Source: Nocardia seriolae NBRC 15557
Lineage (GTDB): Bacteria; Actinomycetota; Actinomycetes; Mycobacteriales; Mycobacteriaceae
Assembly (NCBI RefSeq): GCF_007990715.1
Contig: NZ_BJWY01000010.1
Span: 37,316-101,315 of the forward strand
Direction: 5' to 3'
Length of the DNA: 64,000 nucleotides
Under the pieces are notes generated by a model, which was not told the origin of the DNA, searched no databases, and saw only the letters and a list, made by a program, of their open reading frames with translations. Positions within the stretch are counted from its first letter, which is position 1. The number at the start of each line of letters is the position of its first letter. Positions 18,584-28,200 of the stretch are shown here, piece by piece. The translations under genes were made by a program, and so were the position numbers.

Positions 18584-19294
18584 ATGAGCGAGCGTGTTAT
18601 CGGCCCCCGCTCGGGGCTGCAATGGGTCTCATTGGGGGACACCGGATCATCGTGTCCTGCCGCCCGATCCACGGTGGCGGCATTTCGATCTTGGGCGGAT
18701 TCCTTTTTGACCCGACCCAATGACGAACTGGGGCGGGACGGGCCGGTCTGTCCGTATGTCCGGCCGTCCATGCGGCGGGATCTGCTCTGGTTGGCGCAGG
18801 TGCCGGCGGTGGAACCGCGGCCGATGTGGGTACGTGCGATCATCTCCGACGCATTGGAGGTTTATCCCGAACTACCCACGGGGAACGGCAGTTCCACCTC
18901 CGTGTTGCGTTCGTTGATCACCGTATTTCCCAATTTGAAGGATTATACGCTGATCGATGAAATACACTCCGAATTCAAGAGCAAATTCGTCGAACGCGGG
19001 ATCATGCTCGGGCAGTTTTATCCGGGCTGTGACCAACCGGGCCTGTGGAACAAGGATTTTCGGCCATTGGACGCGCCGCTGCCGATGCTGGTGGTCCGGC
19101 CGATGATGACCACGGATTTCGCCTTCCTGGTGGACCGGCCGGAGTGGGCCGACGCGTACGTGCGCAAGTTCGCGCCGATGCTGCCGGCGCACGTGCGGGC
19201 GGTCATGGTGGGGCGGTTGACTTCTCGGTCGGCTGCCCTGGTGCCCGCCTACGAGGAGCGGCCGGAGGACGAGTCCTGCTCGACCGGCAGCTAG
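18584..19294 (+). CDS. NRPS-associated hypothetical protein, copy 1
   Basis: A 236 aa cytoplasmic protein, about 80% identical by eye to the 238 aa protein at 21508. I recall similar actinobacterial proteins being grouped as DUF6875, but cannot confirm it. Conserved parts include CPYVRPSMRRDLLWLAQ, a PELPTGNG turn and the region FYPGCDQPGLWNKDFRPLDA. There is no signal peptide, membrane segment or known catalytic motif. GAGGTGAG lies 5-8 nt before the ATG. The gene stands alone behind a leader shared with copy 2, and is followed by a decayed NRPS fragment. Divergence from copy 2 is mainly at the C-terminus. Function unknown. Confidence 0.8.
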   Translation: MSERVIGPRSGLQWVSLGDTGSSCPAARSTVAAFRSWADSFLTRPNDELGRDGPVCPYVRPSMRRDLLWLAQVPAVEPRPMWVRAIISDALEVYPELPTGNGSSTSVLRSLITVFPNLKDYTLIDEIHSEFKSKFVERGIMLGQFYPGCDQPGLWNKDFRPLDAPLPMLVVRPMMTTDFAFLVDRPEWADAYVRKFAPMLPAHVRAVMVGRLTSRSAALVPAYEERPEDESCSTGS

Positions 19295-19310
19295 GTGTGT
19301 CGCGGTCGCG

Positions 19311-19378
19311 ACGGTGATCAGGGTCGGGGTGTCCCATCACCGGCAGGGCCGGAACACACCGCATCGTCGGTTTGGGAA
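19311..19378 (+). pseudogene. Remnant of an NRPS starter condensation domain
   Basis: About 34 bp from 19311 match the NRPS gene at 22630 with only a few differences, and weaker similarity continues to about 19378. In frame it reads TVIRVGVSHH, against TVIRVGESHH at residues 134-143 of the intact NRPS, just before its HHILIDG catalytic motif. It directly follows copy 1 of the associated gene, in the place the NRPS holds after copy 2. It is therefore a fragment of a second NRPS copy left after deletion. No protein can be made. Confidence 0.7.
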
Positions 19379-19443
19379 GCAATCGGATAACGAAAACCGT
19401 GAGGATCCGCAACTAATGGGAATCGCGGGTACAGAATCGGAGC

Positions 19444-21270
19444 ATGGCCGAGAACCTGCCGCGACGGGGGTTCCTCACGGGAACCCTCGGTCTCCTCGGG
19501 CTCGGCGTCACCGGGATCGGGCGAGCCGATCCCGTCGCGGTGCCGCCGCCACCGCTGCCCATGCCCTACCTTCCGTCCTCGCCGTACACCCCGCTGAACT
19601 ACCACTCCCCGCCGTTGCAGCCCTTCGTCGACGAGCTTCCGGTCCCCGAAACCATACCGGCCGCAGGGGAATTGGCGGCGACCTCGGGGATGCACCGCTA
19701 TCACCGGGAGCTGCCGGAGACCCGCGCCTGGGGCTTCTCCCGGCCGGTGCTGGGCCCGTGCCTGGAGGCGCGCCGGGATCGGCAGGCGCACGTCGGTTTT
19801 CGCAACGACCTGGGCACCCACGTGCTGGCCCAGCACGTGGATCTCACCATGCACGGCGTGACCGAGCTGGACCGCACCGATCCGCGCTTCACCGTCCACC
19901 TGCACGGCGGGGTGAACGCGCCGAGTTCGGACGGGCATCCGCTGGTCGGCTGGCGCAATGGCGGACGGCCGAGCTTCACGTACACGAATCGGCAAGAGGC
20001 GGCGACACTCTGGTATCACGACCACGCCATGGGCATCTCCCGCCTCAATATTCAGGCCGGTCTGGCCGGGATGTACTACCTGCGAGACGAATTCGACACC
20101 GGCCGGGCGGACAACCCGCTCGGGCTGCCCAGTGGCGAGTTCGAGGTGCCGCTGATCGTGCAGGACCGCACCTTCAACGCGGACGGCACCGTGCAGCCCA
20201 TGGTGGGGCTCTATCTTCCGCAGGGCTACAACCAGTCCGGGCAATTGGGTGACGTGGCGTGCGTCAACGGGGTGGTGTGGCCGCGCTTCGAGGTGCGCCG
20301 CACGGTGTATCGCTTCCGGCTGCTGAACGGATCCAATTCGCGGGCTTATGTTTTTGCGCTCACCAACGCCCGGCTGTGGGTGATCGGCGGCGATCTCGGC
20401 CTGCTGGATGAGCCGATCGTCACGCCGAGCGTTCGGGTGAGCCCCGGCGAACGCATCGATGTGCTGGTGGATTTCAGCGAGCTGCGCGACGGGGAGGTGG
20501 TGGATCTGGTCAATGTCGCGCTCAACGACATCGGCAATACCTTCTTCATGGTCCCGGAGCTGCGCAACATCATGCGCTTCACGGTGGCCGGGGACGGGCC
20601 GCCCGCCGAGATCCCCTCGGTGCTGCGCGGCGGTCCCGGACTGCCCGACCCGCTGGGGCCGCTGCCCGAGCCGGACTCGGTGCGCACCGTGACCCTGATG
20701 GGATACAACGAAGACGCCCGGCAGGCGGCCGTCTTCCCGGGCATGGGGGTGCTCGACAATCTGCCGTTCCTGGGCACGGACATCGATACCGCGCGGGCGG
20801 GGGCGGTCGAGCAGTGGAACATCGTCAACACCACCTCGTTCGACCATCCGGTCCATATTCATCTGGCCCGCATGCGCGTGCTGGGCCGGCAGTCGATCAA
20901 TGCCTACGACTACTGGATGGCCGACCCGCCGCCCGCCTTCGGTATCCGCTGGGCCCCCTCGGCCGACGGCTTCGCCCTGGGTCCGCAGACGCTGCCGCCG
21001 CTCTGGGAGACCGGGTGGAAGGACACCGTCGAATGTCCGACCGACGCCATCACCCGGGTCCTGGTGCGTTGGCCCTCGGTCGAGGAGCTCGGTTTCGACC
21101 CGGACGCGCCCGTCGCGGTCCCGCCCGATGCCGAGGCGATGTCGCCGAGCGGGGCGATGTCCGGGGACATGATGGCCGGTCACGAGGAGATTCGCGGGTA
21201 CGTCTGGCACTGCCACAACCTCGACCACGCCGACCACGACATGATGCAGCAGATCCGGGTGCTGCCGTGA
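19444..21270 (+). CDS. Tat-exported multicopper oxidase (CotA/phenoxazinone-synthase-like)
   Basis: A 608 aa three-domain multicopper oxidase, coupling oxidation of phenols, aminophenols or metals to reduction of O2 to water. The N-terminus LPRRGFLTGTLGLLGLGV is a twin-arginine signal, so it acts outside the membrane. All four copper motifs are present: HLHGG, WYHDH, HPVHIH and the C-terminal HCHNLDHADHDMM with type 1 Cys, His and Met. The long domain-1 linker and the HPVHIHLAR segment are closer to CotA and phenoxazinone synthases than to CueO. It sits between the two duplicated NRPS-linked genes. A role in modifying the peptide product is possible but unproven. Confidence 0.9.
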   Translation: MAENLPRRGFLTGTLGLLGLGVTGIGRADPVAVPPPPLPMPYLPSSPYTPLNYHSPPLQPFVDELPVPETIPAAGELAATSGMHRYHRELPETRAWGFSRPVLGPCLEARRDRQAHVGFRNDLGTHVLAQHVDLTMHGVTELDRTDPRFTVHLHGGVNAPSSDGHPLVGWRNGGRPSFTYTNRQEAATLWYHDHAMGISRLNIQAGLAGMYYLRDEFDTGRADNPLGLPSGEFEVPLIVQDRTFNADGTVQPMVGLYLPQGYNQSGQLGDVACVNGVVWPRFEVRRTVYRFRLLNGSNSRAYVFALTNARLWVIGGDLGLLDEPIVTPSVRVSPGERIDVLVDFSELRDGEVVDLVNVALNDIGNTFFMVPELRNIMRFTVAGDGPPAEIPSVLRGGPGLPDPLGPLPEPDSVRTVTLMGYNEDARQAAVFPGMGVLDNLPFLGTDIDTARAGAVEQWNIVNTTSFDHPVHIHLARMRVLGRQSINAYDYWMADPPPAFGIRWAPSADGFALGPQTLPPLWETGWKDTVECPTDAITRVLVRWPSVEELGFDPDAPVAVPPDAEAMSPSGAMSGDMMAGHEEIRGYVWHCHNLDHADHDMMQQIRVLP

Positions 21271-21278
21271 TCGCGGCT

Positions 21279-21294
21279 GAGTAGCGGGCTACTC
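21279..21294. terminator. Possible hairpin after the oxidase gene
   Basis: GAGTAGC, GG, GCTACTC forms a perfect 7-bp stem 8 bp after the multicopper oxidase stop. No T-run follows, so termination is uncertain. Confidence 0.4.
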
Positions 21295-21351
21295 GGGGGT
21301 AGGTACGAGGTGCTGGTGACCTTGGTTTCGCGGGAAAAGCTGATCAAAGTC

Positions 21352-21456
21352 TGACCGGTCTATTCTTTTCCTTCGCCCCCGAAATTCGAGGCACCGTAGC
21401 GAAATTGGGTATGCGACTACTCGTGTTAACGGCCCATGACCGGCGCACTATTTAGG
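21352..21456 (+). repeat. Duplicated leader of the second paralogue
   Basis: From TGACCGGTCT (21352) to the ATG at 21508 the sequence repeats 18423-18583 with scattered changes. It starts with the right arm of the glyS terminator. The first palindrome survives with one change (CCCCGAAATTCGAGG, 21377-21391). The second is degraded (GGGTATGCGACTACTC). GTGTTAAC (21423-21430) and CACTATTTAGG (21446-21456) are kept. This leader probably drives copy 2 and the NRPS. Confidence 0.75.
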
Positions 21457-21507
21457 TGTGTGAGAACGGCGCATTCTCTGCCGTATCTCGATCATCCGAG
21501 GTGAGTC

Positions 21508-22224
21508 ATGAGCGAGCGTGTTATCGGCCCCCGCTCGGGGCTGCAATGGGTGTCATTGGGGGACATCGGATCAACCTGTTCGGCCGCCCGGCCCACGGTC
21601 GCGGCTTTTCGATCTTGGGCCGATTCCTTTCGGACCAGGCCCAGCGACGAACTGGGGCGCGACGGTGCGGTGTGCCCGTACGTCAAGCCGTCGCTGCGGC
21701 GGGATCTGATGTGGTTGGCGCAGGTACCGGCGGCCGAGCCACGGCCGATGTGGGTGCGCGCGATCATCGCCGACGCCCTCGAGGTCTATCCCCAACTGCC
21801 CACGGGGAACGGCGGTTCCGATTCCGTGCTGCGGGCTTTGATCACCGTTTTTCCGAATTTGCACGATTATACGCTGATCGACGAGGTGCACTCCGAATTC
21901 AAGAGCAAGTTCGTGGAACGCGGCATCATGCTGGGTCAGTTTTATCCGGGCTGCGATCAACCGGGATTGTGGAACAAGGATTTTCGGCCATTGGACGCGC
22001 CGCTGCCGATGCTGGTGGTTCGGCCGATGATGACCACGGATTTCGCCTTCCTGGTGGATCGGCCGGAGTGGGCCGACGCGTACGTGCGCAAGTTCGCGCC
22101 GTCGCTGCCCGCCCACGTGCGCTCGGTCATGGTGGGGCGCTTGACATCCGGGACCGCCGAATGCGTCCCGGCCTACCACGAAGCACAGCTCGACGACGAA
22201 TCATGTTCCGTGACCAGCAGGTAG
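21508..22224 (+). CDS. NRPS-associated hypothetical protein, copy 2
   Basis: A 238 aa paralogue of the protein at 18584, same length class and motifs (CPYVKPSLRRDLMWLAQ, FYPGCDQPGLWNKDFRPLDA). The ribosome-binding site GAGGTGAG is identical. Only 6 bp separate its stop from the NRPS start, so the two should be co-transcribed and translationally coupled. This suggests a direct role with the synthetase, for example assisting folding, regulating it or acting on the product, but no sequence motif shows which. It is not MbtH-like: MbtH proteins are about 70 aa with conserved Trp residues. Function unknown. Confidence 0.8.
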   Translation: MSERVIGPRSGLQWVSLGDIGSTCSAARPTVAAFRSWADSFRTRPSDELGRDGAVCPYVKPSLRRDLMWLAQVPAAEPRPMWVRAIIADALEVYPQLPTGNGGSDSVLRALITVFPNLHDYTLIDEVHSEFKSKFVERGIMLGQFYPGCDQPGLWNKDFRPLDAPLPMLVVRPMMTTDFAFLVDRPEWADAYVRKFAPSLPAHVRSVMVGRLTSGTAECVPAYHEAQLDDESCSVTSR

Positions 22225-22230
22225 GCAATC

Positions 22231-25200
22231 GTGACGCGTGAACTCGCGGCGGATCGGACCGCCACCACCCTTTCTCGAACGGCCATCGTCTTTCCGCTCT
22301 CCCCGGCGCAACAGGGGTTTTGGTATGCGCAGCAACTGGATCCGACCGTGCCGTTGTCGGAGGCCCAGTACATCGAGATGCGCGGGCCTCTCGACCTGGA
22401 GGCGCTGCGCGGTGCCGCCACCACCGCGGCGCGCGAATTCGGTTCCGGCGTCCTGCGACTCGTCGAGATCGACGGCAGGCCGTATCAGCTGATCGATCCG
22501 GGGAAGGCGCCCACCCTGGGGTTCCTGGACTTCGCGGACCGGCCCGATCCGATGGCCGAGGCGCTGGCGTGGATGCGGGCGGAGGTGGCCGCGCCCATCG
22601 ACCTGCTGGGCGAGAACGCCGGAGTAACAACGGTGATCCGGGTCGGGGAGTCCCATCACCTGTGGTACACCAGAGCACACCACATCCTCATCGATGGATT
22701 CGGCTCGATGACCATGCTGTACCGGGTCGCCGAGCTGTACAACGCCGCGGTGCACGGGCAAACGGCGCCTCCCGGCACCGCGGCCTCCCTCGCGGAGGTG
22801 CACGAGGCGGAGATGGCGTACCGGGAATCGTCCCGGTTCGCCGCCGACGCCGCGTACTGGCGCGAGGTGACCGCCGACATGCCCGAGCGGTGCAGTCTGG
22901 TGGCGGCCACCGCGCCCGCCGCCGCGCTGGCCCGCGAAGCCTGGGAGCAACTGCCCGAGGCGACCTCGGCGCTCCTGGAGAGCGCCGCGCGGCGGCTCGA
23001 CAGCAGCGTGGCCGGGGTGGTGATGGCGGCCGTGGCGCTCTACTACGGGCGCATCACCGCCACCGAGGACGTGGTGCTGAGCCTGCCGGTCTCCGGCCGG
23101 ACCACGGCCGTGCTGCGGCGCTCGGGCGGCATGATCGCCAATGTGGTGCCGCTGCGGGTGCCGGTGCCGCGGACCGGACGGGTCGGCGTCGTGCTGGCGG
23201 CGATCCGGGTCGCGGCCTCGGGTGCATTGCGGCACCAGCGTTTCCGGCACGAGGACATGCGCGACGAGCAGGGCGACGGCGCGGGGGAGCTGACCCGCGG
23301 GATCGTCGGGCCGGTCATCAACATCATGATGTTCTCGGCCGGAATCGACTTCGCCGGTCTCGAGTGCGGCCTGAACGTGGTCACCTCCGGGCCCATCGAG
23401 GACCTGTTCGTCAACTTCTACCAGCACGGCGCGGACGCACCGATCCACGTGGACTTCGCCGCGAATCCCCGGCTCTACGACGAGGATTCGCTGCGCAGTC
23501 ATCACCGCCGGTTCCTCGCCCTGCTGGATTCGCTACTGGACGCCGACGCCGAAACCCCGGTCACCGCACTGCGATACGCTACGGCCGAGGACGGCAGCGT
23601 GCTCGGCGGCGCGCACGGCGCGCCCGCGCCCGAACCCCGGCTGCTGCCGGAGATCCTCGAATCCGGTTTGCGCAGTGCGGGTCCCGACGCCGTGGCGATC
23701 GTCGCCGGTGATCGGGAGCTGACCTACCGTGAACTCGATGCGCTGTCGAATCGGCTGGCGCGCCGGATCATAGCCGCCGCCGACGACAAGCCGGTCGGTC
23801 CGGAATCGGCTGTGCTGCTGCATCTTCCACGCTCGATCGAGGCAATGGTGGCGCTGTGGGCGGTCGCCAAGACCGGTGCCGCGTTCGTGCCGCTCGGCAC
23901 CGCCATGCCCGCCGACAGAATGGCCCGGATCGCCGCCGAATGCGATGCCGGTATCGGGCTCACGCTGCGCCGAACCGGCGGCGAACTGCCCGATACGGTG
24001 CGGTGGATCGCGCTGGACGATCTCCTGGACCGAGCGGCCGGGAGCGACGGCGAGTCATGGTCGACGGCCCAGCTCACGCCCGGCGAGCTGCCGGGCCGTC
24101 CGCGGCTGGAGAATCCGGCCTACATCGTGTTCACCTCCGGCTCCACCGGCGTCCCGAAGGGCGTGGTGGTCACCCATGCCGGGCTCGCGGGTCTGGCCGC
24201 CGCCATCGTGGACGCGTATCGGGTGGCCCCCGGCGCACGGGTGCTGCAATGCCTGAATCCGAGTTTCGACGCGGCCGTCCTGGAATGGCTGATGGCCTTC
24301 GCCTCGGGCACCACGCTGGTGGTCGCCGAGCCGGATCCGGTGCTGGGCGCGGAGCTGGCCGCGCTGGTGCGCGAGCACCGGATCACCCAGGTGTGCTCGA
24401 CGCCCGCGGTGCTGTCGACCCTGGACGCGCACGCGCTGGACGGGGTGCGGGCGGTGTCCTCGGGCGGCGAGCCGACGCCGCCGGATATCGTGGCGCGCTT
24501 CGGAATCGGGCGCGACCTGCTGAATTCGTACGGTCCGAGCGAGACCACGGTGGCCGTCACCTACACCAAGGGGCTGGTGCCGGGGGAGAACGCCGGACTC
24601 GGTGAACCCATCCGTGGCGCGGGCATGCTGGTGCTGGATCGCTGGCTGCGCCCGGTGCCCGTCGGGGTCGCGGGGGAGCTGTACGTGACCGGGCCGGGGG
24701 TGGCGCGCGGGTATGTGGGCCGCGCCGCGCTGACCGCCGAACGGTTCGTGCCCGCGCTGTCGGGACCGGCCGGGAGCCGCATGTATCGGACCGGAGATCT
24801 GGTCCGGTGGACGAGGGCTCCCGGCGCTTCGGGATCCTCGCACGTGCTCGAATATGTGGGGCGCAGCGATTTCCAGGTGAAGCTGCGCGGGATGCGGATC
24901 GAGCTGGGCGAGATCGACTCCGCCCTGAACGCGCATCCGGCGGTGGAGATCGCGGTGACGGTCGCGCGTCAGACCTCGGGCGGCAACTCCGTGCTCGCGG
25001 CCTACGTGGTGCCCCGGGCCGAGGCCAGCCTGACCGAATCCGAACTCCTGGAACACGCCTCGCACCGGCTGCCGCCCTACATGGTGCCCGCGACCGTCAC
25101 GGTGCTGGGCGCGCTCCCGCTGACCGCCAATGGCAAGGTCGACCGGCGCGCCCTGCCCGAACCCGTACTCGCGCAGCCGGTCCACCGGGCCGCGGCCGGT

Positions 25201-28200
25201 GCCGCCGAACGCCTGCTCTGCGACCTCTACGCCGAGATTCTGGGCGGCGCGCAGGTCGGCCCCGAGACCTCGTTCTTCGCGCTCGGCGGCGATTCGATCA
25301 TGGCCATCACCCTGGTCTCGCGCGCCCGCGAGAGCGGGCTGGTGTTCTCCGCCCGAGAGGTTTTCGAGCACCGCACGCCGGCGGCGCTGGCCGTGGTGGC
25401 GAGCCGGGTGGCGGATCGCCCGGCCCGGCTGGCCGAACTGCCCGGCGGCGGCATCGGGAGCATGCCGTTGACGCCGGTCGCGGCGTGGCTGCTGGAACGG
25501 CCGGGCTGGGAACGGTTCGCGCAGTCCATGGTGGTTCGGCTGCCCGGGGGAGTCGAGGCCGGGGCGCTCACCCGCAGCGTGCAGGCCCTGGTGGACCGCC
25601 ACGACATGCTGCGTGCCCGCGTGATCGAGACCGGACCGGTGCTGGAGGTCGGCGAGCACGCCGACGCGGGCGCGCTGCTGACCCGAATCGATTGCCCGGC
25701 AGGCGGAATCGGCGATGCCCTGATCGCTCGCGAGCTCGACGCGGCGGTCGGCCGGTTGCGCCCGCGCGCCGGGGTCATGATCGCGTTCACCTGGCTGGAC
25801 GCCGGACCTGTGACGCAGGGGCGATTGCTCATCGCGGTCCACCATCTCGCGTGTGACGCGGTGTCGTGGCGAATTCTGCTGCCCGATCTGCTGTCGGCGT
25901 GGACGCAGGTGGCGGCCGGGACGGACCCGGAACTCCGGGAGACCGGCACGTCCATGCGCACCTGGGCGCACGCGCTGAGCGGGCTCGCCGAATCGGACGC
26001 GGACCGGTGGCCGGTCAGCGAACTCGGATACTGGCAGCACACCTTGGCACCCGATCCGTTGGTGGGTGCGCGTCGGCTCGATCCGGTGCCGGATACGCAC
26101 GGGACGGCCGGGCGGCTCGAGGTCGAGGTGCCCGGCGAGGTCTCCGCGGCGCTGGTCGGGCGGATCACGGCGGCCTATCGCTGCGGGGTCGAGGACGCCC
26201 TGCTGGCCGCGCTGGCCCTGGCCCTGGCCCTGGCGCGGTGGCGCGGGGATCGGGAGACGGCCACGGTGGTGGCGGTCGAGCGGCACGGCCGCGAGGAGGC
26301 GGCCGTGCCCGGAGCGGACCTGTCCCGCACGGTCGGCTGGTTCACCGCGCAGGTGCCGGTACGGATCGGACCGGTTGCACCGCAGGCGGATCCGTCGGAC
26401 ACGCGGGCCGCCGCGGTCGCGCTGAAGACAGTGAAGGAGCAGCTGCGGGCGGTGCCGCGCGGCGGCATCGGCTTCGGCCTGCTGCGCCACTCGAATCCCG
26501 CCACCGCGCGCGAACTGGCCGGGCTGCCCGAGCCGCAGGTGGGATTCAACTATCTCGGGCAGATTCCCGACGGTGTCGGTGAGGCCGATTGGCTGCCGGA
26601 GTCGATGGCGGATCGGCTGGGCGGCCACGCCCATCCGGACATGCCGCTGGCCGCCGTGCTCGCCGTGGACGCGGTGACCTTGGAATCCGCCGATGGGCAA
26701 CGGATTCGGGCGATCTGGCAGTTCGCGCCCGGCGCGATCGATGGCGTCGCGGTGGAAGCGCTGGCGCGGGAATGGGTTTCGGCGGTGTCCGCGATCGCGG
26801 CCTTGGCCGATGATCCGGCGGCGGGTGGGTTCACGCCCAGCGATCTGGATCTGCTGTCGGTCGGCCAGGCCGATATCGACGGCTGGGAGCGGCGGTACGG
26901 CCGCCTCGACGATGTCTTGCCGCTGACCCCGTTGCAGCGCGGTCTGCTCTTCCAGTCCCAGCTGGCCGCGGGTGGCGCGGACGGGTACTCGGTGCAGGCC
27001 GTCATCGATGTGGAGGCCGACCTGGACTTCCCGCGTCTGACCGCCGCGGTCGAGGCCCTGGTCCAGCGCCACGATGTGCTGCGCACGGGCTTCGTCCAGT
27101 CCGGCGACGGGGCGGTCCAGGTGATCGCCGCGCACGCCGACGTGTCGTGTGTCTATCACGACGCGCCCGACGCCACCCCGGCCGCGCTCGACGAGCTGGC
27201 CGCCGCGCAATTGCGCATCCCCTTCGCCGTGGACACCCCACCACTGCTCCGCGTGCTGTGTATCGGCATGGGGGACAGGCGAATCCGGCTGGTCATCACC
27301 AATCACCACCTGATTCTCGACGGCTGGTCCATGCCGCTGCTGTTCGCGGAACTGATCGCGCTCTACGAAAAGGCCGGGGACACGGCTGGATTCGACACCC
27401 CGGTGCCGTTCCGGCGCTACCTCGAGTGGATCTCCGAGCGCGATGCGGAACGGGCGCGCGCGGCCTGGTCGCAGGCATTGGACGGACTCGACGGGCCGAC
27501 ACTGGTGGCCCCGGGCGCACCCCGCGCTGACGCCGCCGCGGCTCCGGTCGCCCACGATGTCCCCCTGCCCGACGGGCTGGTCGAACGACTGCGCGCCACC
27601 GCCGCCGAGTCCCAGGTCACCGTGAACACCATCGTGCAGGTGGCCTGGGCCATGACCCTGGCAGGACTCACCGGATCCGCCGATATCGTCTTCGGCGCAA
27701 CGGTTTCCGGTCGTCCGCCCGAGCTTCCCGGGCCCGAACGCATGGTCGGCATGCTGGTGAACACCGTGCCGGTCCGCATCCACCTGAACCCCGCCGAGCC
27801 GATCACCGGCCTGCTGGCGCGCGTCCAGCGTGAACAGGCCGCCCTGGCCGAGCACCAATTCCTCGGCCTCGACGAAATCCATGCCCGCACCGGCCTCGGC
27901 CCGCTGTTCGACACCGCCACCGTCTTCGAGTCCTACCCGGTCGACGCGGCCTCCCTCACCGCCGCCACCCGCCAGGCCCAACTCGCGGTCACCGGCATCG
28001 TCGGCCACGACGGCACCCACTACCCACTGTCCCTGGCCGCCTACGCCGACACCGGTCTCCGGCTCGAACTGACGCGCTCGCCGCGCTATTTCGATGCGGC
28101 ACAGGCGGATTCGATCGCCCGGGCCATGTCTCGGCTGCTGGTCGCGATCGTGTCGCACCCGGAACGCCGCACCGCGGCGGTGACCGATGCGGACCCGCTG

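Noticed and set aside
18584..22224. The two paralogues as MbtH proteins
   Set aside because: They are about three times too long and lack the conserved Trp pattern of MbtH.
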